Translations under genes and position numbers: made by a program
From: Archangium_A sp035910535
GTDB lineage: Bacteria; Myxococcota; Myxococcia; Myxococcales; Myxococcaceae
NCBI GenBank assembly: GCA_035910535.1
Contig: JAMHXF010000106.1
Span: forward strand, 62,001 to 126,000
Direction of reading: 5' to 3'
Length of the DNA: 64,000 bases
The notes under the pieces: generated by a model
What the model was told of the DNA's origin: nothing
Seen by the model: the letters and a program-made list of their open reading frames with translations, nothing else
Database searches by the model: none
In this document: piece by piece, positions 8,260 to 15,921 of the stretch
Layout: each line of letters opens with the position of its first letter
Numbering within the stretch: the first letter of the stretch is position 1

Positions 8260-9981
8260 TTACTTGCTCTGCGTCGTCCACTTCAGGTTCGACGCGTCGA
8301 GCGTCAACACCGTCGTCTTGTCAGGCATCACCGAAGTTCTGGTGCTGGCCTGCGTGCCGTCGGCCAACTTAATCAAAACGCGGTACTGCCCGCTGGCGAC
8401 CTTGCGCTGCACGGGAGGCTCGTCCCACGGCTCGCCCTGCACGGTGAGGCTGACGCGCCCGGGGCTCCCACCCACGGCGATGGAGAGCTTCCCCACGCCT
8501 TCGGGAATCGGCTCGTCGCGCTGCGAAGGCGGCGGGTCGGCGCGCGCGGGTTTTTCGGTGGGCACGCGCGCGGTGGCGACGACTTTGGGTTTGGGCAGCT
8601 TCGGCGAGGGCGTGGGCTTCGGAGGCGCCGGCTCGTCGAACACGAGCGTCGATTCACCGGCGTCGATGACGCGGGCGGGCTCGACTGGTTCGACGACTTC
8701 CGGCGCGGGCTTCTGCACTTCGACCTTCGCGACGAGCGGCGGCTGCGTGAGCTTCACCGTGGTGGGCGCTGGCGGCGGCGGGGTCTGCGCGTTGACGACG
8801 GCGAACGTCGCGCCCACGCCAATCAACACCGCCATCACGAACGCACCGACGAGCAGGCCCTTCTTCGGCGCTTCTTTCGTCGGAGGTGCAGACTCGAGGC
8901 GCTCGGTGCGGTGCGGCGTGGCGCGGAGGAGCGGGTTGAGCGCGCGCACGGAGGCTTCATTGGGCGCGGGCACCGGCACCGCGTTGACGGGCTCGAGCGC
9001 CGTCATCGACATGCCCGGCGCCGCCGAGCTGCGCGACCCGCCGTCGGCCGTCACTTCACCGTCTTCGTCGAGGTAGCCCTCGAGCGAGCTCTGGCTCACG
9101 CGAATGTGCGCGTCGAACGCCGCCTTTTCGAGCGCTTCACGCATGGCGCGCGCGGTCTGGTAGCGGTCTTCAGGCCTCACGCCCAGCGAGCGGCGCACCA
9201 CGTCGTAGAAGCCGCTGGGCAGACCGGGGTACGTCTCGTCGAGGTCTCTCCACTGGCCGCGCACCAGCGCTGCGTGGCGTTCGGCGTGGTTCTTGTGTTC
9301 GTCGAAGGGCGTGCCGCCCGAGGCGAGTTTGTAGAGCGTGACGCCGAGCGAGAAGAGGTCGCTGCGACCGTCGAGCTTCTTGCCCATGGCCTGCTCGGGC
9401 GAGAAGTAGCCGGCCTTGCCCTTGGTGACGCCGGGCATGGTGAGGTTGCGGTTGGTGGCGGCCTTGGCGATGCCGAAGTCGATGAGCTTGAGCGTGCCGC
9501 TGGTCGAGAGCAGCAGGTTGTGCGGCGAGACGTCGCGGTGCACCAGGTTGGCGACGCCGCCTTCGACTTTGAGCGCGTGCACGGCCTCCAGCGCCGAGCA
9601 GCAGTGAATGCCGATGGTGAAGAGCGCCTCGTCGCTGAAGCGCTCTTCGTATTCGCGCAGCGTGCGGTTGACGGTGGCGAGCGTCTCACCGGCGACGAGC
9701 TCCATCGCCATGTAGAGCAGCCCGTCGTCGCTCTCACCGACCTCGTAGATGTGGACGATGTTGGGGTGCGAGAGCGTGCAGGCCGTGCGCGCTTCGTCGA
9801 GGAACATTTCGCGGAAGTCGTCCGACTCGGAATACTCGGGGCGGATGACCTTCACCGCCACCGGGCGCGTGATGCCGCCGGTGAGGTCTTGCTCAGCGCG
9901 GTACACCTCGGCCATGCCACCCTGCGCCACGAGGCGGGTGATGGTGTAGCGGCCGACTCTGGTTCCGGATTCGAGTGACAC
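8260..9981 (-). CDS. Membrane-anchored Ser/Thr protein kinase
   Basis: The 573-residue product is a Hanks-type kinase. The Gly-rich loop VAQGGMAEVY is at about residue 18-27, the ATP lysine in VAVKVIRPE near 44, the catalytic loop HRDVSPHNLLL with Asp near 150, DFGIAKA near 168 and the P+1 region GYFSPEQ near 191. A single membrane helix lies at about 374-396, and the C-terminal 170 residues form a Pro-rich and PEGA-like outer region (GEPWDEPPVQRKVASGQYRV). The start chosen is the GTG at 9981; upstream residues in the open frame look non-coding. Loop VSPHN instead of KPEN is common in myxobacterial kinases of this subgroup. Confidence 0.9.
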   Translation of the reverse strand: MSLESGTRVGRYTITRLVAQGGMAEVYRAEQDLTGGITRPVAVKVIRPEYSESDDFREMFLDEARTACTLSHPNIVHIYEVGESDDGLLYMAMELVAGETLATVNRTLREYEERFSDEALFTIGIHCCSALEAVHALKVEGGVANLVHRDVSPHNLLLSTSGTLKLIDFGIAKAATNRNLTMPGVTKGKAGYFSPEQAMGKKLDGRSDLFSLGVTLYKLASGGTPFDEHKNHAERHAALVRGQWRDLDETYPGLPSGFYDVVRRSLGVRPEDRYQTARAMREALEKAAFDAHIRVSQSSLEGYLDEDGEVTADGGSRSSAAPGMSMTALEPVNAVPVPAPNEASVRALNPLLRATPHRTERLESAPPTKEAPKKGLLVGAFVMAVLIGVGATFAVVNAQTPPPPAPTTVKLTQPPLVAKVEVQKPAPEVVEPVEPARVIDAGESTLVFDEPAPPKPTPSPKLPKPKVVATARVPTEKPARADPPPSQRDEPIPEGVGKLSIAVGGSPGRVSLTVQGEPWDEPPVQRKVASGQYRVLIKLADGTQASTRTSVMPDKTTVLTLDASNLKWTTQSK

Positions 9982-10009
9982 GACGGGTGGGGTGCAGCCT
10001 ATTCGACAG

Positions 10010-11167
10010 TCATTCGACTGAGACGGCCGTGCTGAAGTTGGCGCTGGTAATCGCGGTGACGCAGCCGTCATTGACCGGCGTCGACTGCTGGGTCGCCATG
10101 TCGATGGTGACGTGCTCGAACTGCACGTTGCTCAATGACGCGGCGAAGGTCTGGCCGTCGGCCGTGGGCACTGCGGTGACGGTCACCGAGCCGCCGGTCG
10201 CGAAGTAGGTGTGCGTCGAGCTCTGGCCGTCGAACTTCGTCTTGAGCAGCACGCAGATGCCGCACGTCGAATAGTTCAGCTGGTCGCCGGTGAGCGCGTA
10301 CGTGCCGGCGGTGATGGCGCCGCTGAACGGCTGGAAGCCGGCGAACAGCTCGACCGAGATCAGGTCGTTGGGGAGCGCGCCGAGTGGGCCACGGAAATAG
10401 ACGGAGTCATCGTCTTCGCCGCTGTCATTCAGGACGAGCACGCTCTGCCCGGTCAGGGTGCCTTTGCTGCCGTGGTTGCTCGTCGCGACAGTGCAGTTGC
10501 CCGTGCCGCCGTCAGTGCCGGTGCGCGTGATGGCGTCGCGGCAGTTCTGCGTGAGCAGCGAGTAGTACTGCTGCGCACACTGGCCGAAGCCGGCCACGGC
10601 GGTCATTTCATTGCCGGTGCTGCACACCGGTGCGCTCTCGATGCAGTTCGTCCAGCCGTCGAGCCTGGTGCGGTCGTCGGCCGTGCACGACGCGACACCC
10701 GCATTGCAGTCGGCCTGGAGGTTCGCCGGCCGGGCGATGTTGATGGTCTGACCGCTGGTCGTGTAGCTGCAGCTGCTGCGGCCGTTGAAGAACGTGTTTT
10801 GCGCGTTCGCGAGGCTGCTGCAGATGGGGTCCGTCGTGCCGCCGCCGCCGCCGGTGCTCGAGCCACCGCCTGTCGCCGTGCCTCCGCCGGTCGCCGTGCC
10901 GCCGCCCTGGCCTGAACCGCCGCCGTTGCCGGAGGGCGTCACGCACACGCCGAGCTGGCAGGTCTGGTTGAGCTGACACGTCGAGCACATCGCGCCGCCG
11001 GTTCCACACTGCGACTGCGCGTTGTTCGTCTGGCAGGTACCGGCTGAATCGCAGCAGCCGAACTGACAGGTGGCCGACGAGCACGTGTTCGGCTTTCCAC
11101 ACGCCACACCGAGCGCTGCGCTGAAACCGAAGATGAGACCGATGAGCAGCCACTTGGTTGTCGTCAT
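10010..11167 (-). CDS. Cysteine-rich lipoprotein, paralog 3 of 3
   Basis: The 385-residue product starts at ATG 11167 with a signal peptide and lipobox ending GVACGKP. Residues 20-75 form a Cys-rich module (CQFGCCDSAGTCQTN ... GAMCSTCQLNQTCQLGVC). A Gly/Thr/Ser linker follows, then one copy of the family's helical four-Cys module (ICSSLANAQNTFF ... CIESAPVCSTGNEM). The C-terminal 150 residues differ from the two paralogs: they form a beta-rich domain (YFRGPLGALPNDLISVEL ... GSVTVTAVP) and lack the CDCGCG tail. Leader sequence and signal peptide are nearly identical to those of the paralogs, so this is a duplicated gene whose 3' end has been replaced or has diverged. Function unknown. Confidence 0.82.
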   Translation of the reverse strand: MTTTKWLLIGLIFGFSAALGVACGKPNTCSSATCQFGCCDSAGTCQTNNAQSQCGTGGAMCSTCQLNQTCQLGVCVTPSGNGGGSGQGGGTATGGGTATGGGSSTGGGGGTTDPICSSLANAQNTFFNGRSSCSYTTSGQTINIARPANLQADCNAGVASCTADDRTRLDGWTNCIESAPVCSTGNEMTAVAGFGQCAQQYYSLLTQNCRDAITRTGTDGGTGNCTVATSNHGSKGTLTGQSVLVLNDSGEDDDSVYFRGPLGALPNDLISVELFAGFQPFSGAITAGTYALTGDQLNYSTCGICVLLKTKFDGQSSTHTYFATGGSVTVTAVPTADGQTFAASLSNVQFEHVTIDMATQQSTPVNDGCVTAITSANFSTAVSVE

Positions 11168-11210
11168 TGAGGTCGTGCCGTGAAGCACGTTCAAATCGTG
11201 AAGTCCAACG
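11168..11210 (-). promoter_or_regulatory. Shared 43-nt leader, copy 3
   Basis: The 43 bases directly before the start codon are nearly the same as those before the two paralogous lipoprotein genes (12561-12602 and 14004-14046). On the coding strand the block opens with CGTTGGACTTCA and ends CACGGCACGACCTCA. It contains no GGAGG-type ribosome-binding site. Conservation may reflect recent duplication or a shared control element. Confidence 0.45.
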
Positions 11211-11234
11211 CGCGGGCTGCCAGAGACGGCCTCG

Positions 11235-12560
11235 TTACGGCGTGCAGACCGCGTTGTTGGTGGGGTTGATGTTGCCCGGGCACGAGGTGTTGTTCACCAC
11301 GCCGTTGCACGTGCCGCTGCAGTAGTCGCAGGCTGCGATGAGCCCGCTTTCACAGGCCGGGTCGCGCACGCCGCAGCCGCAGTCGCAGTCCATGTCCTGG
11401 TAGTACGACGGCATGCACGTCCAGCCGCTCGGCACGCCACCGCCGCCGCCGCCCGTGCCACTCCCACCGCCGGTCCCTGAGCCGCCACCCGTGCCGGTGC
11501 CGCCGAACGCTGCCTGGCAATTCGGGGTCAGCGAGGAGGTCGCGTTCGAGCAGGTGGCGAAGTTGTTCTGCGCCGCAGTTTCGTTGCTGGTGGTGCAAGG
11601 CACGTTGTCGACGCAGTTGGCGAAGCTGGTGAGCTGCGTCTGGTCGCCCGACGTGCACGACGGAAGCGCCGTCGCGCAGTTGGCGGTGAGCTGCGACGTC
11701 ATGGCGGTGGTGATCTGACCGCACTGCGTGCGGCCGGCGAAGAACGTGTTGATGCCGTTGGTGAGCGTCGCGCACACGCCAGAGCCTCCACCGGTGCCAG
11801 AGCCGCCGCCCGTCGCCGAGCCGCCGCCCGTCGCCGAGCCGCCGCCCGTCGCCGAACCGCCGCCCGTCGCCGAGCCGCCGCCCGTCGCCGAACCGCCGCC
11901 CGTCGCTGAGCCGCCGCCCGTCGCTGAACCGCCGCCCGTCGCCGAGCCTCCGCCCGTCGCCGAGCCGCTGAACGCGTTGATACACGGCGCGCTCAGCTGG
12001 TTCATCGGAACGCTGCAGTCGTCGTAGTGCTGTTGCGCGGTGACCTGGTTGCCAGCGGTGCAGACCATGTTGTCGACGCAGTCTGAGAACTCATTGAGGA
12101 GCGTCGTGTCGGCGGTGGCGCTGCAGCTCGCGACGATGGCGGAGCAGTTGGTGTTGATGCTGTCGATGAAGCCGTTCGTCAAACCACCGCACGTCGTCTG
12201 GCCCCCGAAGAAGGTCGTCAAGCTGCTGGTCAGCGTGGTGCACAGAACGGCCGTGCCGCCGCCCGTCGCTGAACCACCACCCATCGCCGTGCCGCCGCCC
12301 TGACCCGAGCCGCCGCCCTGACCCGACGACGCCACGCAGAGCCCGAGCTGGCAGGTCTGGCCGAGCTGACACGCTGAACACATCGCGCCGCTGGTTCCAC
12401 ACTGCGACTGCGAGCCGTTCATCTGGCACGTGCCGGCCGCATCGCAGCAGCCGAACTGACAGTTCGACGGGGCACACGCTCCCGGCTTTCCACACGACAC
12501 GCCGAGCGCTGCGGTGAACCCGAAGATGAGACCGATGATCAGCCACTTGGATGTCGTCAT
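11235..12560 (-). CDS. Cysteine-rich lipoprotein, paralog 2 of 3
   Basis: The 441-residue product shares its signal peptide, lipobox (GVSCGKP) and N-terminal Cys module with its neighbours. It then has two copies of a four-Cys helical module (first at about 105-200, second at about 265-350, with CVDNMVCTAGNQV and CVDNVPCTTSNET), separated by nine tandem SATGGG units. The C-terminus is a compact Cys-rich tail with SYYQDMDCDCGCGVRDPAC and a final NINPTNNAVCTP, a motif type found in secreted myxobacterial proteins. Predicted to be a surface lipoprotein with a flexible Gly-rich stalk. Start ATG at 12560. Function unknown. Confidence 0.82.
   Translation of the reverse strand: MTTSKWLIIGLIFGFTAALGVSCGKPGACAPSNCQFGCCDAAGTCQMNGSQSQCGTSGAMCSACQLGQTCQLGLCVASSGQGGGSGQGGGTAMGGGSATGGGTAVLCTTLTSSLTTFFGGQTTCGGLTNGFIDSINTNCSAIVASCSATADTTLLNEFSDCVDNMVCTAGNQVTAQQHYDDCSVPMNQLSAPCINAFSGSATGGGSATGGGSATGGGSATGGGSATGGGSATGGGSATGGGSATGGGSATGGGSGTGGGSGVCATLTNGINTFFAGRTQCGQITTAMTSQLTANCATALPSCTSGDQTQLTSFANCVDNVPCTTSNETAAQNNFATCSNATSSLTPNCQAAFGGTGTGGGSGTGGGSGTGGGGGGVPSGWTCMPSYYQDMDCDCGCGVRDPACESGLIAACDYCSGTCNGVVNNTSCPGNINPTNNAVCTP
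11799..11969 (-). repeat. 18-nt coding tandem repeat (SATGGG)
   Basis: Nine near-identical 18-bp units encode the hexapeptide SATGGG in frame inside the paralog 2 lipoprotein gene. The units differ only at third positions (gccgag, gccgaa, gctgag, gctgaa), so the array looks like a slippage- or recombination-prone minisatellite that sets the length of a flexible linker. Confidence 0.85.
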
Positions 12561-12602
12561 GAGGTCGTGCCGTGAAGCACGTTCGAATCATGAAGTCCAA
12601 CG
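12561..12602 (-). promoter_or_regulatory. Shared leader, copy 2
   Basis: This is the second copy of the conserved leader found before each of the three paralogous lipoprotein genes. One base is missing next to the start codon compared with copy 3, which puts any upstream in-frame start out of phase and supports the MTTSKW start for the family. Confidence 0.45.
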
Positions 12603-12612
12603 CCTCACGGCG

Positions 12613-12634
12613 CTGAGACTCGAAGTGGTCTCAG
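12613..12634 (-). terminator. Hairpin downstream of paralog 1
   Basis: A perfect 7-bp stem (CTGAGAC and GTCTCAG) with an 8-nt loop lies about 25 nt after the stop of the paralog 1 lipoprotein gene. There is no U-tract after it on either strand, so it may be a weak terminator or an RNA-stability hairpin between two paralogous genes. Confidence 0.4.
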
Positions 12635-12659
12635 GCGTGCTGATCAGCGCGGCTGCCTT

Positions 12660-14003
12660 TTACGGCGTGCAGAGCGCGTTGTTCGTGGGGTTGATGTTGG
12701 CGCCGGCGCACGACGTGGCCATCGCGCAGCCGTCGTCGCAGTACTGGCACGCCGACGAAGAACCGCTCGAGCAAACGGGGTCGCGCACGCCGCAGCCACA
12801 GTCGCAGTAGTTGTCGGAGTAGTACGCGGAGTCGCACGTCCACCCGCTCGGCACGCCGCCACCGCCACCTCCCGTGCCGCCGCCGGTCCCGCTGCCACCG
12901 CCCGTGCTGCCACCGAAGAGCGCCTGCAGGCACGCCGGGGTCAGCTGCTCGAACGACGACGTGCAGCTGAGGAAGTTGCTCTCGGCGTTGGACTGGTTCG
13001 CCTGGGTACAGGGGACGTTGTCGATGCAACCGGCGAACGTGTTGAGCAACGACTGATCATTGCTCGAGCCGCAGTACGCGAGGAGCGTCGCGCAATTGTT
13101 GGCGGTGAAAGGCGCCGTCATCGCCGTCGTGATGTTGGTGCCACACGACGTGCGGCCCGCGAAGAACGTCGTGAAGGCCGTATTGAGCGTGCTGCACAGG
13201 CCACCCGAACCACCGCCGGTGCCGCCACCCGTCGCCGAGCCGCCGCCCGTCGCCGAGCCGCCGCCCGTCGCCGAACCGCCGCCCGTTGCCGAGCCGCCAC
13301 CCGTCGCCGAGCCGCCACCCACCGGAGGGCCACCGCCGGTCGCCGAGCCGCCGCCCGTGGCGGAGCCGCCACCCGTGCTCGTGTTGGTCAGCGCCGCACG
13401 GCAGGGTGACGAGAGCTGATTGAAGTACTGCTGGGCACACGTGCCGAAGGCGTTGGTCGCCGCCGACTCGTTGCCGGTGCTGCAGACGGGCGCGTTCTCG
13501 ATGCAGTTCGTCCAGCCTTCGAGCGTGGCGCGGTCCGTCGACGAGCACGCGGCGAGGGCGCCGTTGCACTCGGTCTCGAGGTTGCTCGAGCGAGAGACGG
13601 GGCCGCACGACGAGCGGCCATCGAAGAACGTGTCTTGCGCGTCAGCGAGGTTGCTGCAGATGGAGTCAGTCGTACCGCCGCCACCACCGGTGCTCGTGCC
13701 GCCGCCCGTCGCTGAGCCGCCGCCCGTCGCCGTGCCACCACCCTGCGCCGAGCCGCCGCCCTGCGACGACGACGCCACGCAGAGCCCGAGCTGGCAGGTC
13801 TGGCCGAGCTGGCACGCCGAACACATCGCGCCGCCGGTTCCACACTGCGACTGCGAGCTGTTCATCTGGCACGTGCCGGCTGAATCACAACAGCCGAACT
13901 GACAGTTCGACGGTGCACACGCTCCCGGCTTTCCACACGACACGCCGAGCGCTGCGGTGAAACCAAAGATGAGACCGATGATCAGCCACTTGGATGTCGT
14001 CAT
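12660..14003 (-). CDS. Cysteine-rich lipoprotein, paralog 1 of 3
   Basis: The 447-residue product is the first gene of the tandem trio in transcription order. After the shared signal peptide, lipobox (GVSCGKP) and Cys module it has a four-Cys helical module close to that of paralog 3 (ICSNLADAQDTFF), a Gly-rich linker of about ten hexapeptides, then a second module close to that of paralog 2 (LCSTLNTAFTTFFAGRTSCG), and the C-terminal CDCGCGVRDPVC tail ending NINPTNNALCTP. It thus combines features of both neighbours and may be nearest the ancestral form. ATG start at 14003; the open frame upstream is not conserved. Probably surface-exposed; role unknown. Confidence 0.83.
   Translation of the reverse strand: MTTSKWLIIGLIFGFTAALGVSCGKPGACAPSNCQFGCCDSAGTCQMNSSQSQCGTGGAMCSACQLGQTCQLGLCVASSSQGGGSAQGGGTATGGGSATGGGTSTGGGGGTTDSICSNLADAQDTFFDGRSSCGPVSRSSNLETECNGALAACSSTDRATLEGWTNCIENAPVCSTGNESAATNAFGTCAQQYFNQLSSPCRAALTNTSTGGGSATGGGSATGGGPPVGGGSATGGGSATGGGSATGGGSATGGGSATGGGTGGGSGGLCSTLNTAFTTFFAGRTSCGTNITTAMTAPFTANNCATLLAYCGSSNDQSLLNTFAGCIDNVPCTQANQSNAESNFLSCTSSFEQLTPACLQALFGGSTGGGSGTGGGTGGGGGGVPSGWTCDSAYYSDNYCDCGCGVRDPVCSSGSSSACQYCDDGCAMATSCAGANINPTNNALCTP
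13214..13380 (-). repeat. Gly-rich coding tandem repeat
   Basis: About ten in-frame hexapeptide units, mostly SATGGG with one PPVGGG variant, encode the central linker of the paralog 1 lipoprotein. It is the same type of 18-nt repeat as at 11799-11969 but less regular. Confidence 0.75.
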
Positions 14004-14046
14004 GGAGGTGTGCCCCTGAAGCACGTTCGAAATGTGAAGTCCAACG
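14004..14046 (-). promoter_or_regulatory. Shared 43-nt leader, copy 1
   Basis: This is the leader before the first paralogous lipoprotein gene. It differs from the other copies mainly near the start codon (GGGGCACACCTCC in place of CGGCACGACCTC). The divergent crotonase gene starts 41 nt further on, so promoters for both must lie in or overlap this 84-nt gap. Confidence 0.45.
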
Positions 14047-14087
14047 CCTGAACACACCTGGCGCGCGAAGTGTGCAAGGTGGCCCGC

Positions 14088-14873
14088 ATGACGGCTCCTG
14101 CAGTGACGGTGCAGCGTGAAGGTGGCGTGGCGGTGGTGACGCTCGACGACGTGGCGCGGAAGAACGCCATGTCGCCGGAGCTGGGTGACGCCCTGAAGGC
14201 GCGCGTCAGCGAGCTCAACGCGTCGGCGGAGCTCCGGGCGGTGGTGCTCACCGGTGCCGGCGGCTCGTTCTCAGCGGGCGGCGACCTGGCGATGCTCGAG
14301 CGGCTCCAGCAGCTGCCCTTCGAAGAAGCGCGCCTCTTCATGCACGACTTCTACGGCCGCTACTTGTCTGTGCTCGACCTGCAAGTCCCCGTCATTGCGG
14401 CCATCGAAGGGCCCGCCATCGGCGCCGGGCTCTGCGTCGCGCTGGCCTGTGACGTCGTCTACGTGGCTGAAGACGCGAAGCTGGCGCTCAACTTCGTGCA
14501 GCTCGGGTTGCACCCCGGCATGGGCGCGACGCACCTCGTGCCACGCAAAGTCGGCACGCAGCGCGCCGCCGAGCTGCTCTTCACCGGGCGCCGCTTCGAC
14601 GGCCGCGAGGCGAAGTCGATGGGTCTGGCGCTCGAGGCGTTCCCCGCAGGCGAGGTGCTGCCGCGGGCCAAAGCCCTGGCAGCGCAGTGGGCGTCGGGTG
14701 GGCCGCTGGCAGTGCGAGCGCTCAAGCAGGCGTTGCGCGTCGACAGAGCGGCGCTCGAAGCGGCGCTGGCTCATGAGGCGCGCGCGCAGGCGCAGAACTA
14801 CGGCAGCGCAGACTTCAAAGAAGGCCTGAAAGCAGCGGCCGAGCGGAGGCCCGCGCGCTTTACAGGTGAGTGA
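14088..14873 (+). CDS. Enoyl-CoA hydratase/isomerase (crotonase) family protein
   Basis: The 261-residue product has the crotonase fold: oxyanion-hole segments GGSFSAGGDLAM near residue 60 and EGPAIGAGLCVALACDVV near 107, then LGLHPGMGATHLVPRKVG. By alignment from memory, the two catalytic glutamates of classical enoyl-CoA hydratase appear replaced (Cys in GLCVAL, Phe in NFVQLGL), so it may act as an isomerase, hydrolase or other acyl-CoA enzyme. The ATG at 14088 is chosen for its AAGGTGG ribosome site; a GTG 18 nt upstream is possible. It stands alone, divergent from the lipoprotein trio and followed by a strong hairpin. Confidence 0.85.
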   Translation: MTAPAVTVQREGGVAVVTLDDVARKNAMSPELGDALKARVSELNASAELRAVVLTGAGGSFSAGGDLAMLERLQQLPFEEARLFMHDFYGRYLSVLDLQVPVIAAIEGPAIGAGLCVALACDVVYVAEDAKLALNFVQLGLHPGMGATHLVPRKVGTQRAAELLFTGRRFDGREAKSMGLALEAFPAGEVLPRAKALAAQWASGGPLAVRALKQALRVDRAALEAALAHEARAQAQNYGSADFKEGLKAAAERRPARFTGE

Positions 14874-14921
14874 AGTCATTCACGGTGCGGTGTCGACACA
14901 GAGAACGCTGAGAATCCCCCC

Positions 14922-14978
14922 GCGCTCCTCGCTGCGACAAGCAGACATGCGTCGCACCGACCGAGGAGCGCTCTTTGT
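14922..14978 (+). terminator. Two-tier hairpin followed by TCTTTGT
   Basis: A 10-bp perfect outer stem (GCGCTCCTCG and CGAGGAGCGC) encloses an inner 6-bp stem (TGCGAC and GTCGCA). TCTTTGT follows directly. It sits 48 nt past the crotonase stop and about 45 nt before the stop of the convergent universal stress protein gene, so it fits an intrinsic terminator for the plus strand and may work both ways. Confidence 0.65.
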
Positions 14979-15022
14979 CACACCTTGATCCGCACCGCCA
15001 GTCCCTCCCCGCAGAAAGATGA

Positions 15023-15877
15023 TCAGCGGGCCGGAACGACGACCACGTCGCAGGGCACTTCGCGCAGCAGATCTCCCGCGACGGTGCCCAACACGACGTT
15101 GCCGATGGCCGAGCCCGCGCGGGTGCCGAGCATCAACAGGTCGGCCCGAAACCAGCTCACCGCTTCAGGCACCACCACGCGCGCCAGACCGTTGCGACCA
15201 TGCAGCCGCACCGACACGCCGGGGCGCGCACGTTTGATGAGCTTCTTGAGCTCCGCGAGGCGCTCGCGCTGGTGCCGCGTTTCGTAGTCGTTGACCCACT
15301 CACGACCCACGTGCGGGTAGACCATGCCGTTGAACGGAGCCGACGTGGCGTGCACCACGTCGAGCGTCGGCACCGGGTCGAAGAGCGTCTTCGCGAAGCG
15401 GATGACCTCAGGCGCCGCCGCGTCGACGTCGAGCGCCGCAATGGGCAGCTCGTAGGGCGCGCGAGCCGCACGGCGCACCAACAGCACCGGCAGGCGCCCG
15501 GTCCTCAACACGCGCTCGGCGGTGGAGCCCAGGGTCAGGTCTTTCAGCGCCCGGCCCGGGCCGCGACCCAGCACCACGAGCTCCGCGCCGTTCGCCTTCG
15601 CGCGCGCGCTGATTTCTTTGGCCGCTGGACCACAGCGCACCTCGAGCCGCAGCGAGACACGGCCCTCCAGCTTCGCTACGCCGCGCGTAGTGATGGCCTC
15701 GAGGCCTTCTTTCGCGTCATTCAGCGCGCGGAGCCGGGCCGAACCTTGAAGCTCCGGCGGCACCACGTGCATCAGCGTCACCTTCGCGCCGGGGGCCAGA
15801 GGGAGACGAGCTACACGGGCCCACACACGGTCACAGTGGGGCGACAGGTCGACGGCGACGAGGACAGATTTGAGCAC
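15023..15877 (-). CDS. Universal stress protein, two UspA domains
   Basis: The 284-residue protein is a tandem UspA. Domain one (about 1-140) begins LKSVLVAVDLSPH and ends with the nucleotide-binding signature VLGRGPGRALKD ... LGSTAERV ... PVLLVRR. Domain two has LMLGTRAGSAIGN ... DVVVVPAR, also close to the G-x2-G-x9-G-S/T pattern typical of ATP-binding members. The start chosen is a GTG at 15877; a nearby ATG is out of frame, and the long upstream open frame is the shadow of the hydrolase gene. It is the last gene of the minus-strand unit, 44 nt after the hydrolase stop. Confidence 0.85.
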   Translation of the reverse strand: MLKSVLVAVDLSPHCDRVWARVARLPLAPGAKVTLMHVVPPELQGSARLRALNDAKEGLEAITTRGVAKLEGRVSLRLEVRCGPAAKEISARAKANGAELVVLGRGPGRALKDLTLGSTAERVLRTGRLPVLLVRRAARAPYELPIAALDVDAAAPEVIRFAKTLFDPVPTLDVVHATSAPFNGMVYPHVGREWVNDYETRHQRERLAELKKLIKRARPGVSVRLHGRNGLARVVVPEAVSWFRADLLMLGTRAGSAIGNVVLGTVAGDLLREVPCDVVVVPAR

Positions 15878-15921
15878 CTCGTCTTCATGGCTACCAAAGG
15901 GCCACGCGGCAACTCTGTGAA

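Noticed and set aside
8911..9978. 355-codon plus-strand frame opposite the Ser/Thr kinase
   Set aside because: Composition is Arg/Val/Ala-rich without motifs, while the minus strand holds a complete kinase.
11799..11969. Repeat array looked at as a possible CRISPR
   Set aside because: Units are 18 nt, contiguous, without spacers, and in frame with a coding sequence.
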